From positions 1 through 64,000 of the forward strand of contig JAGVSM010001691.1 in assembly GCA_022494885.1 (NCBI GenBank): a stretch of DNA of 64,000 nucleotides. Direction: 5' to 3'. The stretch is from Micrasema longulum (taxonomy: Eukaryota > Arthropoda > Insecta > Trichoptera > Brachycentridae). Numbering within the stretch: position 1 is the first letter of the stretch; the number at the start of each line of letters is the position of its first letter. The notes beneath the pieces were generated by a model. It was not told the origin of the DNA, searched no databases, and saw only the letters and a program-made list of their open reading frames with translations. The translations under genes and the position numbers were made by a program. This document shows positions 47,491 through 59,564 of this stretch, in pieces.

Positions 47491-48149
47491 AAAAAGATTA
47501 ACTAGTAAAAAACGAGGAAACAATGCGCCGTCATAAAAAAAAAGGCAGCTATTAGCAAAAGTCATATTTTGGGAAATGGCACTTTTCGTTAGAACATTAT
47601 CTCATATTTAACTTATTTTATGATTTTTGTCAAAAAGCTACCTTAATGCTTATGAGGGAAGAATGGAATGTAGTTATATTTTGAGTTCCGAGATTGAGTT
47701 GTGAAACTTTTTTATTTACCTGCTTATTTTCGGAAATGAAAACGAAAATTTGATTTAAATAATAATCATAAACAAAGGAATGTTTGAAATATAGTACGTC
47801 AAACAGAATCTGAAAATAATAAGTTGGGTAAGATAAAAGGACAACTTTATTCAGATTGTCAAAAACAAAATGAACCCGAATGGAAAAACTTGGAGTGGGC
47901 TGACAGAACTTAGTACTCTGACAAGAAAAGTTGGCATATAAAGGATCTTTCTATCATAACCTTTGTTCATCATAAGTTAGAGAAATAGCCGGAGAAACAA
48001 GGTAGGCCCAATCTCTTCATTCGAGCTTCAAAACAATGAGAAATTCCAGAGGTTTTTTAAAAAAAATATTTGTAAAAAGACCGACTAACTAAGCCAAAAT
48101 TTAAAAAAATAAATTGTTTTGTATCGTATATCGTATACCTTTATTTTTG

Positions 48150-48470
48150 TGAAGAGATTCATCTGACTGAATTATTTCGCATAGTAGGCAACACCTGAAA
48201 ATAATTTTTCAATTTTTAAACTTTTTCTTGGACCATTTGGTTTTGTTACAATATTTGAGTTTGTCCAAATATTTGTGGATAAAGGTTTCAGCTCTTCAAT
48301 TTCACTAAAATCAACAAATTGAAGAAATTTAGATGTTCAAGCATAAGCGAAATGGTATATGTTACACAGTGTGTAAAGTGGCCACTTAAACCAGCCAATG
48401 ACAGGTCATAAGCTCTGTAAATGCCTAGACTTCCAGATTCCCTGGACTTCCCTGTTGTAATTTGTTAATC
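48150..48470 (+). mobile_element. MITE family A with inverted segment
   Basis: 48152-48235 is the left part in reverse (GCATAGTAGGCAACACCTGA), then a left end TATTTGAGTTTGTCCAAATA, and the rest of the element forward (GCCACTTAAACCAGCCAATG). An internal inversion or two overlapping insertions. Confidence 0.68.
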
Positions 48471-48597
48471 ATAATGACATTTGATGCAATAGAATAACAA
48501 TCCAGTAAAACTAAGTACAAATAATAAAACTCCAATAATATCAATAATATAAAGCTGTTTATGTTTTTTGCAAACAATTACCCGAATGTGTTCGAAC

Positions 48598-48730
48598 ACA
48601 GGGGCTCGTATTACAAAGGGACGTTAGCAAATTCATCTTCAATTATATTTACATTTAAGTAAAGTTTTCTGTATGAAAAATTAAATACGTATACAGTTTA
48701 CATAATATAAGTGCAGATATTTTTGCCTTA
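48598..48730. mobile_element. fragment of the CCCCGATTA-end MITE
   Basis: AGGGGCTCGTATTACAAAGG, then CATCTTCAATTATATTTAC and AAGTTTTCTGTATGAAAAAT match the reverse complement of the right half of the element at 23429-23682. No opposite end was found. Confidence 0.55.
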
Positions 48731-48864
48731 AGCCAATTTCTTCCTACCTATCAAAACCGTTAAATGTTACAAAATAAATGGCAAATATAAACATACTGGA
48801 GGTATAATCTTTTTCATTTTATAAAAAAACAATATTAAGATAAATTTTATGGAAAAAAAGTAGT

Positions 48865-49052
48865 TATGTACATCAACAGATGAAAGAATTGAACGAATAT
48901 AGATGTTCAAATATAGGCAGAATGGTGAATGTTACACAGTGTGTAAAGTGGTCACTTAAACCAGCCAATGACAGGTCATAAGCCCTGTAGATGCCTTGAC
49001 TTCTATATTACCTTCTTTTAAATGTTCTTCATCTCTGTTGTAATATGTTAAT
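48865..49052 (+). mobile_element. MITE family A, partial copy
   Basis: Contains ATAGATGTTCAAATATAGGC, TACACAGTGTGTAAAGTGGT and AGCCCTGTAGATGCCTTGAC. The second copy of this family within 0.7 kb, same direction. Confidence 0.74.
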
Positions 49053-49889
49053 TTTTTAATTACTAATAAAAATGCCTTATAGTCTTTACATAATATTTAA
49101 CATTTTCTTTCTTATGTTACACAAAAATTATAACTGTCTATTATTTACTATAGGAGCAAAAATTCATTAACATTTTCTTGTATACCCACGAACAGGCCTA
49201 CCTTTGTGGGATTTTTTTGTTTACTTTTAATAAGTATTTCATGGCTATGTAATTATGCTTTATTTTTTGAATACTCTGTTTTATCACTTGTGTTTATGGT
49301 AAAAATAAAAAAATAACGTCAAGAGCCTGATGCCTTGTAAAGTAGACAACCGTAGCTCAGGCTCTCAGGAGGCACCTGCAGTATATGGCTCTGTTAGCCG
49401 TATCTCCTCCGCTTGATGACGGGGTTCACCGGAACTTTCTATGGACACCTATTTTCAATGTTCATTTTTTTGTAGTCATCATATCATTTAATAATTCATT
49501 GCATGGAATATGCAGAATATGATAGTAACCATAATTCTGACATGTTAAACTACAATTTAAATAAAATTGAAACCACTGAAAAAAATAATGTTTCGTATAA
49601 TAAAAGTTGTTTAATTTATTTTATTATAATGTTTCTTGTTTGCTTTTGTGAATTTCTAAATTCATTTTTAGACTAAATTCGTATTTTTACTTTTTTTCTG
49701 AATTACGTATTATTTGATCATACCTATTTATTACTGTGGATACTGATCCCGCAAATATATATTTTCAACAATCGTTTAAACTTGTTACAATATTAAATTA
49801 CAAGGTTACTTTAATTTATATTTATACATAAAATTATAATTTATTCAAAGTTTCTTTGAATATCTAACTAGGGTTATTAACCCTGTTCT

Positions 49890-50365
49890 AAGAAAGTAAA
49901 AAAAATATAAAAAACAGTAAACAATATATAAAGAAACAATAATAAATGTAGTGAACAAAGTGAACAGCATAGTAAAAAAAAAGTAAAAATCATAGTAAAA
50001 AACATAGCAAAAATATTTGAAAACTCAGTAAAATACTTCATCATTATGATCATAAGCTCGATAGCCCTGGGTAGGCCTTGGCTGAATCCAGGAGTTTTTT
50101 CCACTCTTGTCGGTCTGCTGCTTTTTTTCTCCAGTTCCTAACTTCCAACATTGTTATATCTGCACTGATCCAGTCCATCCATCTCATTTTGGGCCTCCCT
50201 GGTCATTGTCGTCGTAAAATACTTAGTCAAAACAAAATACATATTAAGAAACATAGTAAAATATATGGTAAAAAACATAGAAACATATTTTTAAGTAAAA
50301 GTAAAAAAAAAATGTGTATGGCAAAACACTTATTTTGAAAAAAACATAGCAATATAACATATAAC
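49890..50365. repeat. A-rich degenerate repeat (AAACATAGTAAAA)
   Basis: Variants of AAAAACATAGTAAAA occur at least ten times on either side of the LINE fragment 50040-50225. Reads like an irregular satellite or a drifted poly(A) tail. Confidence 0.5.
50040..50225 (-). pseudogene. LINE C-terminal fragment in A-rich repeat
   Basis: Minus-strand reading gives GRPKMRWMDWISADITMLEV, then RNWRKKAADRQEWKKLLDSA and KAYPGLSS. This G-R-P-x-x-R-W-x-D ... A-x-D-R-x-x-W-x-x-L pattern is typical of LINE ORF2 ends. It is bracketed by A-rich degenerate repeats built around AAACATAGTAAAA (49890-50040, 50225-50365). Confidence 0.75.
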
Positions 50366-50671
50366 ATGGCACAGATTGTAAGACGAGCCACCAGAGGTCT
50401 GTCGAATAGTATAAAACGAAGAATTCCACACAGATCGTTCTCTTTTCTTCCCCGATAGCTCTCAGCGAGTACTTTCCGTTTAATCTCTAAATTTCATTAT
50501 AATAAATTATCTTACCTATTAAACTCAGAGAAAAACAAATCTCATGTTAATAATCTTTATTCCGTATCATTTAATATTTAAGACCTAACTATTAATTAAC
50601 TAATCTCAAATTGGGATAATCTTCTAACGGATCGTATCCCAAAATAATAATAGTTAATAGTGTGAGTATTT

Positions 50672-51315
50672 GGTAAGGTATTCAAAATCAAATACTTTTA
50701 TTGGATTAAATTATACTTTTATTTTTTTAATATACAAGAATGTATAATGTGACGCGTTTCGTCGTGTTAAGACATTATCAAACTAACGAGTCGAGAGGAA
50801 AAGTTATTATACCTCTACGCAAACAGCGCACTAAGCTCGGCGAACGCGCATTTGCAGTTGCAGGCTCTACGGCATGGAATGTTCTCCAAGCAGAGGTGCG
50901 AAACTGTGAAAGTGAAGTGATATTTCGGAAAAAGCTTAAAACTTACAACCCCCTTGTTTTCTAAATCATCTGAATAAATCCGTAGTATGTGATAATAAAG
51001 AAAATTATTTTGCCCAAATTACAAAAAAAAAAAACCTAAAATTAAATTTGTTACTTTATATAATCACTTTGTAAAGCGCCCTTGAGGTACTATATTACGA
51101 AAATGGCGCTTTATAAGTTATCCATAATAGTAAAAATAATAACTTAAATATGTACGAAGTTCCTTTATATACCATCAATAATTGCTGTTTAAAGATATAG
51201 GTGCATGATAGTTCGTCACATTATACACTCTTATATATTTTAAACATTAAAGTAGAATAAAAATCAAAAAAAGTATTCATATTACTTTTTATTATTGTAT
51301 TAAGGTGATATACGC
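50672..51315. mobile_element. long-TIR element containing an L2 fragment
   Basis: The left arm (50672-50778) has TTGGTAAGGTATTCAAAATC and AATGTATAATGTGACGCGTT TCGTCGTGTTAAGAC. The right arm (51212-51315) carries GTCACATTATACACTCTTAT, the inverse. Between them is the L2 3' end 50780-51135. Same arms as the element at 60.1 kb. Confidence 0.65.
50780..51135 (+). pseudogene. L2/CR1-type LINE 3' end
   Basis: It begins inside the element at GCGAGAGG-like sequence (50789) and reads [20 protein letters not shown], then LQAEVRNCESE; ends with GCGCTTTATAAGTTATCC and ATAATAGTAAAAATAATAA. Extreme 5' truncation. It sits between the two inverted arms of a TIR element (50672-50778 and about 51212-51315), so it inserted there or was captured. 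Confidence 0.85.
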
Positions 51316-51319
51316 TGAT

Positions 51320-53530
51320 AAAAATGCATCTGTGCCTCGATTACGAACGCTATCTTCATCTGTATATATCGAGACGGTGTACTTAACTTCGGTACTACGA
51401 GTATCTGTATCTTACCTCGGTATGTTCTACCTACTTATCATATCGACATCATATGATCGAAACAAGCCAATGGAATGACCGCGAACAATTAATCCGCGTT
51501 TCTTACGTCATTAAATTTAAAATAGTTCTCATTTATATTTTAAATTGGCTTCTGTAATAAAAAGTGCTTACTTCAAAGCGATTATAAACTCCAATAAATC
51601 CCAATTCAAGCAAAAAATGCTCGTTTGAACATGAATTTTAAATGACTTGAAAATCAGGTACGCTTAACGATCGTCTGTATGTATCTACTGATCGACTACA
51701 AAGCCGGCTCCTTTAACATCCCGATACATACACTCGGAAAGATTGTTAAACAGATGGAAAAAATATAATAACTAAATTTGTTTTTTACAATCGTAACTTC
51801 CTTACGCCTAGATACTCTTATATGTTAATAGGACAGAACCTAGCGACATTATTTTCACATCTAGGCGTTCGTTTTATTAAAGTAACAGTTATGTCGGATT
51901 TAAATTCGACTTCAAAACTTACTTGTTTCTCTCTCATATTTTTAATAGGCTTTTAAGAAAAAAAGTGCCAACCTCAAAACAATGAAAATTTTTAATAAAT
52001 CATGATCAAAAGAAAAATTGCTTGGTTAAAATTATTTTTTTTACACTTTTAATGCGTAGATAAACGTATTGAGGGGTTCTAGACCCGTCGGTATAAACCG
52101 ATGTACTTAGATCAAAACTTGATGGTGGGGGGTATTGGTACTATACCTTTGTAGTCGGTCGGGAGACTTTTATATTCAACTATGACGTATTACTGAAGCT
52201 ATGTCATTTTAGAGTGTAGATATGTGTAGCGTACGCTCCCCCTTGTTTCATATCGATGTACCTACCCAAAACTTGAAGGGGGGTCGGTAGTTTATCTCTA
52301 TAATCGCTAGATTTATCTTTATCTTCCCATCATAATCGAGGCCCTGAATGGTTGTAATCAAGGAAGTAACTTAAGAAATTAAAGATCTGAAATTTCATAG
52401 ACGAAACGGTAAAAGCCACTGTTGCGTTTCGTAAATGTTAAACATGTAAATTTATTTACAAGTGTGGATATCGGAATGCCTCATAATCTTGTGAGGGTTT
52501 GTATCCGTTCAACCTTTAAGCACACATGTGACAAAATTTGGGGTCCGTAATGAAAGTCCCCGTGAGAATGGTCCTCCCATTTCATGTCGGAGGCGGCTCC
52601 GGGTAGCGAAATACGCCTCACCTGTTCATACGGCTTGAAGGTTGCCGAGGGAAAGGGACGTTCAATTCAAATATAATACATCTTAAATTAGGATACTTTG
52701 AAGCAAAAGTGTCGTACGGCAAAATAATCCGGAGTTAGTTTAGTCGGGCTGGGTTGGGTGAGGTCAAAATGTCGGTGGATTTTGCGGTGTACATAATATG
52801 TAGGGGGAAAGTTATTCATTTTCGTTTTTCATGACCCGCGTAGAATCAGGTGGTAGAAATTTAAATGGCAAAAAATAAATTAATAGTAAAAATTAAACAA
52901 GCGTCACTTTTACATGTTTCCAAAGTTTACATTTATGATTCCGGAAAATATTGTAAAATTATTAAAATACACTAATACGTACGAGGTTTCGAAAAATATC
53001 TGACTTAATCATGGTATTTAATAAAGTAACCGCATGAACAATTAACAGTATACATGTGAATTTGTTTTTAAATAATTTGTATTAACAACTTTTAGTTGTA
53101 CGTCAACCGGTTTCGAGGTTTTTTTAAAATTTTATAAAGGAGTTGCTTATTTTACGTTTAGAGGACTTTTACATGACAGGTACGATATTACAATTTAAGC
53201 GTTTGACTATAAAAGTTAATACGTAGGTCTAGTAAATAGATTTTTTTAAAGTATCGAATAACATTTTGCTTTGTATGTATAAAACGCTAGAAGATAAAAT
53301 ATTAATACATAAAAGTAGGTAGGTACATAATGAAAGATTTTCAAAAATTGTAAAAGTTTTAGGCAAAAAAAAATACTTAACAGTAGATACTATTTAAGTG
53401 TAGGTAAGTAAAATACAAAAAGAATTTTAATTCTAAAAACTGGCAATGGAAAACAAAACTTTAATTTCTCCATACTCGTTTTGGAACCGGTGTAGTCTGA
53501 CGATTGGAAAAATTGTAAAATAACAATTTT
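51320..53530. other. unassigned intergenic sequence
   Basis: Less AT-rich islands at 51330-51480 and 52540-52680 (GTCCCCGTGAGAATGGTCCT, GTCGGAGGCGGCTCCGGGTA) without a clear frame. The GC-rich 52.6 kb piece may be an old retroelement. A degraded end of the CCCCGATTA MITE is at 52300-52345. Confidence 0.4.
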
Positions 53531-53537
53531 CAAATTC

Positions 53538-53788
53538 ATCGTCATCATCATTCCCTTGCAGCACCTAATGGTGCACAGGGCACTGCATCGGTACATCAAT
53601 TGCAGCGTATCTTGATCAATTTTGTTACATGAAGGTAAGATGATCAGTCTTACGCCTTAGGTACCAGTCCAGGGACTATGAAATGTTCTAGTGTTAAAAC
53701 ACTCTTTTAAATAAATATTTCATATCTTCCATGTCGGGAATCAAACGCGAGACCTCTTGCATGGTAGGCAAACGCACTGACCATTACA
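53538..53788 (-). mobile_element. SINE family 2 copy
   Basis: Contains CACCTAATGGTGCACAGGGC, ATGAAGGTAAGATGATCAGT, AGTCCAGGGACTATGAAATG, GTCGGGAATCAAACGCGAGA and TGGTAGGCAAACGCACTGAC. Nearly full length; the box B complement has A in place of G. Confidence 0.84.
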
Positions 53789-54627
53789 ATTACAATTTTC
53801 AATTTAATATATTTTAATTGTTTAGTTCCTAGTTTTATGTAACTGTATATATTGTATATTTCGTTGAAATATGATGTGTAAAATAAACTAGGTCCAAAAT
53901 TATTTAAATAAAAATAAAATAAACTGTATTTTACAAAATTATTTTTTATACACTGCAGCAATTGAAGGACTAATGCTTTAGGTGTGGAATGCGATGATAT
54001 TCTGATAATTTCAGTATTAAAATATGGTTGCACAAGTATTGTTTCTAGATGTTTGGCTCATTTATTAATTACGCACAGTGGAAGGGATTCGTTAAATTGG
54101 ATTGTTTTGTCATTTTGATTAATCACTTATAGTTCTTCAATGGAAAACAACATCTACGGAATAAAAGTTCATTAAACTATTTGGTGTCACCATTTACCAA
54201 ATCGATCTCCGATTTTTTATAAAATCAGAAACGTGTTTTTTGCCCTCGTTTTGTGAGACAGTTCTAATTATTTTTACTGTCAAAATCACACGTTTGGCTT
54301 TGTCAGTTGTCATTTGACACGTAATAGTAGTGTGCCTATTTGTTGCATTTTTTCAGAGCGATAAAATTGCTATTATATAATATTTTCTATAGAATCCACG
54401 AGAATTACCATTTTCTTAAACTCCAAACATCAAAATAATCATATATTGAAAAAATATATATTTTGTGAATTGTTTTTTAGAAAAAATATTAAAATTACAT
54501 GATTGGATCAAGTTTTGAGCGTTACCTCTTGTAAAATGTTTAAAAAAAACAAGTAAAATCGTTGGGGCTTTTTGGGTTGAATAATTTCCATTTGGAATTA
54601 ATTACACAATAACAGGCGTACACGACA

Positions 54628-54850
54628 GGCGTCGTGGCGCAGTTGGTTAGACGGCCGACTGTGAAACTGGCGTCGCGGGTTCGATTCCCGCCAGTTGCAA
54701 GAAAAAAATCTATGAAAATTTTTCTTTTCAATTGGTCTAGGTGTTGTGGTGAATTTTTCACTACCTCATTCCATATCCCATTTTTCCCACCTGCTAACAA
54801 GCCTCTATAATAAAGGCTTAGTGGGTTATTCCTTTAAAAAAGAAAAGAAA
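54628..54850 (+). mobile_element. SINE family 4, single full copy
   Basis: The tRNA-like head is unusually well kept: GTGGCGCAGTTGGTTAGACG (box A), GACTGTGAAACTGGC (anticodon arm with GTG), GGGTTCGATTCCCGCC (box B). The body has TTCAATTGGTCTAGGTGTTG and ends AAGGCTTAGTGGGTTATTCC plus AAAAAAGAAAAGAAAAA. The box A and B set is near-consensus, so it may still be transcribed. Confidence 0.82.
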
Positions 54851-55039
54851 AATTTAATTAATTACATATTTTGCTGTTAAAACGTTAGAAAAAACTGAAA
54901 TAAAGATATTGTTGAATTTAAGATGATCAGTCCCACGCATCAGATTTCCCATTTGTGAGTCTTCTAGAACCAGAACCCTGGACGAGTGTTTTTATCGCGA
55001 TGGCTACTTTTCAGTAAAAATCATAAAAAAATAAATCGA

Positions 55040-55232
55040 GATAAATCCGCCTTGTGGCAAACTGCTCGGTGCGTTAACTTACCATGCTCAAGGATGCGCG
55101 TTCGATTCCTGCGGTGCTATTCTGAACCGCTCTCGGGGCCGTATAAAACGTTTTTATCTCACGTATTTTTTGTTTTCTTTTCCAAAGCCTTTTCTACGGC
55201 CGCGAAAGAGTTTGGAATATCACCCCTGAGAT
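55040..55232 (+). repeat. repeat family 5, possibly a fifth tRNA-headed SINE
   Basis: GCCTTGTGGCAAACTGCTCG ... GCGCGTTCGATTCCTGCGG resembles a weak tRNA head with box B. The body GAACCGCTCTCGGGGCCGTA ... TTTTTATCTCACGTATTTT ... ACGGCCGCGAAAGAGTTTGG recurs inverted at 4660-4800. Two copies only, so the boundary is uncertain. Confidence 0.6.
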
Positions 55233-55564
55233 GACATGAAACGGTTGTTTAAAAGGTGGTTTTACAAGGCAATGTTTCATTGTCTCTAGACTGGCGCCTA
55301 AATAGTATACACTGCGTTTGTACCAACCCCGGACGATTGTTTTCAACTCGATCACTATTTTCAGCAAAATTTCACGAAAAAGGAAATTAGGTAAAAATCG
55401 TGGTGAAGTGGTTCGGCTAGGTTATGTTAGGTTAGGTTAGGTAAATCTGGATATTGTATTAGTTAGTGGGGTTGCTTATGGATATGATTCCGATTCCCGG
55501 CAAGGCAATCGGAGTACCAATGCACCATTAGAGCAGATAAAATAATGATGGAGATGCTGCAGAT

Positions 55565-55706
55565 AACTGTGGTTCCGTGGCTAGCGTTGCGGACTCACGG
55601 GTCAGAGGTCCGAGGTTCTGACTCCACTCTACCTCAACTTGATTTCTATTTTATAATAGTGAGTTATTTACAACTCGTTGAAAATGGTCACCAAAATTGA
55701 AATATT
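55565..55706 (+). mobile_element. SINE family 3 copy
   Basis: Head TGTGGTTCCGTGGCTAGCGT, TGCGGACTCACGGGTCAGAG, GAGGTTCTGACTCCACTC (degraded box B) and body ACTCGTTGAAAATGGTCACC. It follows a SINE family 2 end fragment (55505-55553). Confidence 0.8.
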
Positions 55707-56744
55707 TTGATCTGAAATATTGAAAGGAATATTTAAAATATAAGAACGATACCAAATATATATTTTAAAAATAATATATTAACGATCAAATTTTATAAAA
55801 AAATTAAAAGCATAAATATTATCTAATTGAAATAAGTGCGAATGAATCTAAAAAATCACAATCCACTATAATTTTACCGTGCCGTTTAGATTAAGATGAT
55901 TACAAATTTTTCACAAAGCGAAATATCTACAATAGGTAAAATTATCAAGAAAGGTTTTTTTAAGATAAAAAAATAACTACTAGTATTGAAGAAAACGAAC
56001 TAACTAATGTACTAGAAATCAGTAATATGGAACAGGAAGAACTATTCATTTAAAAAAAAAACATAATAAATTTTCACAAAAACAATATATTTACATAATT
56101 TGTGACAGGAATGTATGAAAAGTTGATTTGCGTTAGGAATATAACACATAAGTTTACTTTTGCGAGAAATCATTACTAACTCTCGCCTGGCCGTGATGCC
56201 ACACTAGTCTACATACGATACAAGACTTGATATATCTTCAAATAAATAATTGTAATCTTCAAATAGGCATTTTCACACCGGATTTGGAAAGTAAAATTTG
56301 TATAACTATGTTGGATTTTAATACAAAAAAATATTTATTCTTGCTGCGCGAAGAATGAATGTCCCCCAATACAGCAATTAATATGTATGAAAAAGAGCGC
56401 GAAGACAGAAATCATAACAAGAAAGACAGAGACGCTGTTCTGTGTTCTGTGGCCTGTGGTTGTGAGAAAAGAGATTCAGTCGGTTATTGACAGTGATGGG
56501 GAATGCGCGCACGCACGTAAGATGACCGACGTATTTATGATTCTTAATTTATTTTGCTATAACCGGGCCAAATTTTATATTTATTTTAATAAATTATTGA
56601 AAATGAATTATTTAACAGTGTGTCTCCATGTTTTTTTTTCCAATGTCTGAACTTTAGAATATTCCGTCTTTTGCTTGCGGTAACACGATGCAACATCACC
56701 GAGCGCAAAGGATTTATTTACCACAGTCTTAATTGTTTTTTGTT

Positions 56745-57262
56745 TATTTATTTATTATGGATAACTTATACAGCGCCATTTTCGTAATAAAATACCTCAA
56801 GGGCGCTTTACATGGTGATTCTATTGTTAAGTTAATTTAATTGAAGCTTTTAAATTTGTAATTTAATTAAAACAATTTATTTTGTTGTCACGCGCTACGG
56901 ATTTATTTAAATGATTTAGAGAACAAGTGGGTTTTAAGTTTTTTCCGAAACATCACTTCACTTTCACAGCCTCGCACCTCTGCTGGGAGAGCATTCCATG
57001 CCATAGGGCCTGCGACCGCAAATGCGCGTTCACCAAATTTAGTGCGCTGTTTGCGTAGAGGTATAATAACTTTTCCTCTCGCCGTAGACGTAGCTGATCT
57101 AAGCGTGAGACGCCTGTCAGCTAGTTCATCTGGAATGCATAGTTCCCTTAGATATTCCGGAGCAGAGTTGTGCAGTGACTTATACATAAGCCAACAGAGT
57201 TTGTATTCTATTACACAATTAAATGATAATCCAATCCAATTTGATTCTCTACAACTTCGCAC
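56745..57262 (-). pseudogene. L2/CR1-type LINE 3' end, best-preserved copy
   Basis: A 119-codon open frame (57262 to 56903) reads [20 protein letters not shown] ... [20 protein letters not shown] ... [19 protein letters not shown] and ends KLKTHLFSKSF. It differs little from the copy at 36.7 kb, suggesting fairly recent activity. The minus-strand tail runs through the GGCGC ... TATATAA-type end to a poly-(TTTA) stretch at 56745. Confidence 0.88.
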
Positions 57263-58162
57263 ATATATCGTTTAGCCAAAATGTCATTTCACCAATCGAT
57301 AGATCTCATAAGAATCGACTTTTGTTTAAAAACTCATTTTGATATTTCGCTTTGTGGAAACTAAAAAAAATAACCCCTTTTAATAATAGAATTCGGGATT
57401 CACTTACATAAATTTTGAAGCATTTTATCTTAAATCATTTTATGTCATGTGTTTTATCTGTTTTTATTGCTAACGTGTTGAACAGTATTGCGGCGTACAT
57501 GATACTGGCCAAAGGCTGGTGTAATGATTTCAGACGCGGTTGTGCTATCCAAAACGTCGGCAAGATGAACAAACAACGCATGCCATAAAAACCTAAAAAG
57601 GCATGTAAAGTGAGTTGATCTAATTAGGTGAGTTGATTAAAACATGAGGAAATCTAGGCAGCAATTCCAATCAGAAACGATTGATCAAATCGGTGTATTT
57701 CCAATTTATAAATTCTAGTATTGTAGCAATTTGGAATCAAGGCCTGTCAATATCTGAAAGGCAATCAGAGAAGTTAATGTAATTTGTGGTAATTATCATG
57801 TTTTGGGTTGAGCTTTGTCCTAATTTGTTAAAATATCATAGGGGTATACGTATACAAATAATGGAGGAGTTTTCACTGTAAATAATTGAATTTAATATTA
57901 AAACACGCATTGTGAATATTAAATACCTTGAGGTTTTGTATAAAAGCAATAAATTTTTACATGCACCAATCCGATAAAAACCACAAATTCTGCATTACCT
58001 ACTTCTAAAGAAACATTTTCCATGGTTTTTTTTTGGTTTTAAACATTATCTATGCTCGCTATTTGTTTCGGATTCATTTTCTTTTATTCAAGTGTCAAGC
58101 CATTCCTTCCTTTGATTCCGGTGGTCCTTGTTTTGAATCCCAATGTACCTACTTCTCCCTGA

Positions 58163-58342
58163 CGGCGAGTCAAGAAAGCAACGCGTGACAACACAACGAA
58201 AAAACCGTACCGCGAACAACAACGAAAACCGTACCGCGAGCGTGACAGTGATTTCGAATCACCAACATATAAGAAAACGTGCAAAGTGACCAGTGCAAAC
58301 GATAACGCTGTCTTTCTGGACCAGTGCCAAAGGGAGGAAACC
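58163..58342 (+). CDS. possible orphan exon, charged peptide
   Basis: Sixty codons open after a stop at 58160-58162, ending exactly at a strong donor GTAAGT (58343). The peptide is highly charged (KKPYREQQRKPYRERDSDFE, then YKKTCKVTSANDNAVFLDQC). Coding bases contain two near-copies of a 16-base unit around AAAACCGTACCGCGA. The acceptor side is weak (CTCCCTGACGGCGAG before 58170). No partner exon was identified. It could be a real exon of a gene running right, a transposon piece, or chance. Confidence 0.25.
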
Positions 58343-58564
58343 GTAAGTCCTTACTCCTTTCATTAATTCCAGGATTGACACTGAAAACCATAACGTCAAT
58401 TAGTTTACCTAAAATCAAACGTTCCCTGTTTTCTTCGAACACGCGTATCGCGAAAGGGCAGGCCTTGTTTTACAGTCCCGAGGTCGAAGGTATCGAGCAT
58501 CCAACACTATTATTTATGCTCGTACTATACTAAGTATGTAAGGTATACAAGTATAAGATATTAC

Positions 58565-58797
58565 AATCACCATTCCCTTTCCACACATAATGGTGCATAG
58601 GGCACTGAATTGGTACACCAATCATAGCGTATCTTGATGATCAGTCTTACTCTTCAGGTAACAGTCCAGGGACTATGAAATATTCTGGTGTGAAAACATA
58701 ATAACATAATATTTCACATCAACCATGTCGGGAATCGAACCCGAGACCTCTCGCACGGTAGGCAAACGTGCCGATCATTACACCGCGAGGCCGACCA
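58565..58797 (-). mobile_element. SINE family 2 copy, intact promoter boxes
   Basis: It includes the body with GATCAGTCTTACTCTTCAGG and a head reading, on the minus strand, GGCCTCGCGGTGTAATGATC ... GGTTCGATTCCCGAC. Of the family 2 copies seen, its head is closest to a tRNA fold. Confidence 0.84.
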
Positions 58798-59564
58798 TGT
58801 CATAATTAAGGGTATATAATATTTTTATAAATAACAATATATTCCCTTCCCAAACAGATTCTTTATCTCTGCTGAAATGTCTGTCGAGTAAATTAATGGC
58901 TTATGTTTGATAAGACACAAATATAAAAATAATTTAAATCAATTAAGGGAGTGAAATGCTATATTAATCAAAATCAGAAAACGTAATCCCTAAGGGGTGG
59001 TAAATTATTTCTATTGTTGGATCTTTTTAGTAATTTACGAGTCCAAATAGAATCGTCGCCCAATACGTGACCAAAATTCAATAAAGTTTATCCCATTGTC
59101 AGGAACCGCCCATGAAAATTATTGGAGACATGATAAAAATCACGAATATTCAAGAACAATGAAAGTTAGTTTGGCAATCGGGCCAATGTTTTATATTGTT
59201 CGTGGTGAAAAATTGGATACTGATATTGCTTTGCTTACAGAGGAAAATACCATTTTGACATGTTTTACACATTTTTCACTATTTATGGAACATTTTACGT
59301 TCGTAGGGACATTAATAAAATGCCGGATTTCATACTAACGCTTTTAATGTTTTTTTATTGTAGTGATTTAACCCAGCTTTTGTTCTATTAGAATATTTTT
59401 AACAGTCCAAGAGTCAGTTGCATTAAAATGTAGTAATAGTTATGTTGTTAAATAACTTATCAATCATTTTGATGTTAATAAAACAATGAATTTTTAAAAT
59501 GCAATTGGGTTTTGGTCAGCATAAATATGAAAAATAAATAACTTATTTATTGTGTATGCAGATA

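Noticed and set aside
53707..54033. 108-codon minus-strand frame
   Set aside because: It begins in ordinary AT-rich sequence and ends within a SINE family 2 head; no domain.
55425..55442. Insect telomere-like TTAGG repeats
   Set aside because: Only three or four units (TTAGGTTAGGTTAGG), far too few for a telomere; at most an interstitial trace or chance.
57640..57790. Tc1-like helix-turn-helix remnant (IVAIWNQGLSISERQSEKL)
   Set aside because: Too short, no second motif, no inverted ends nearby.
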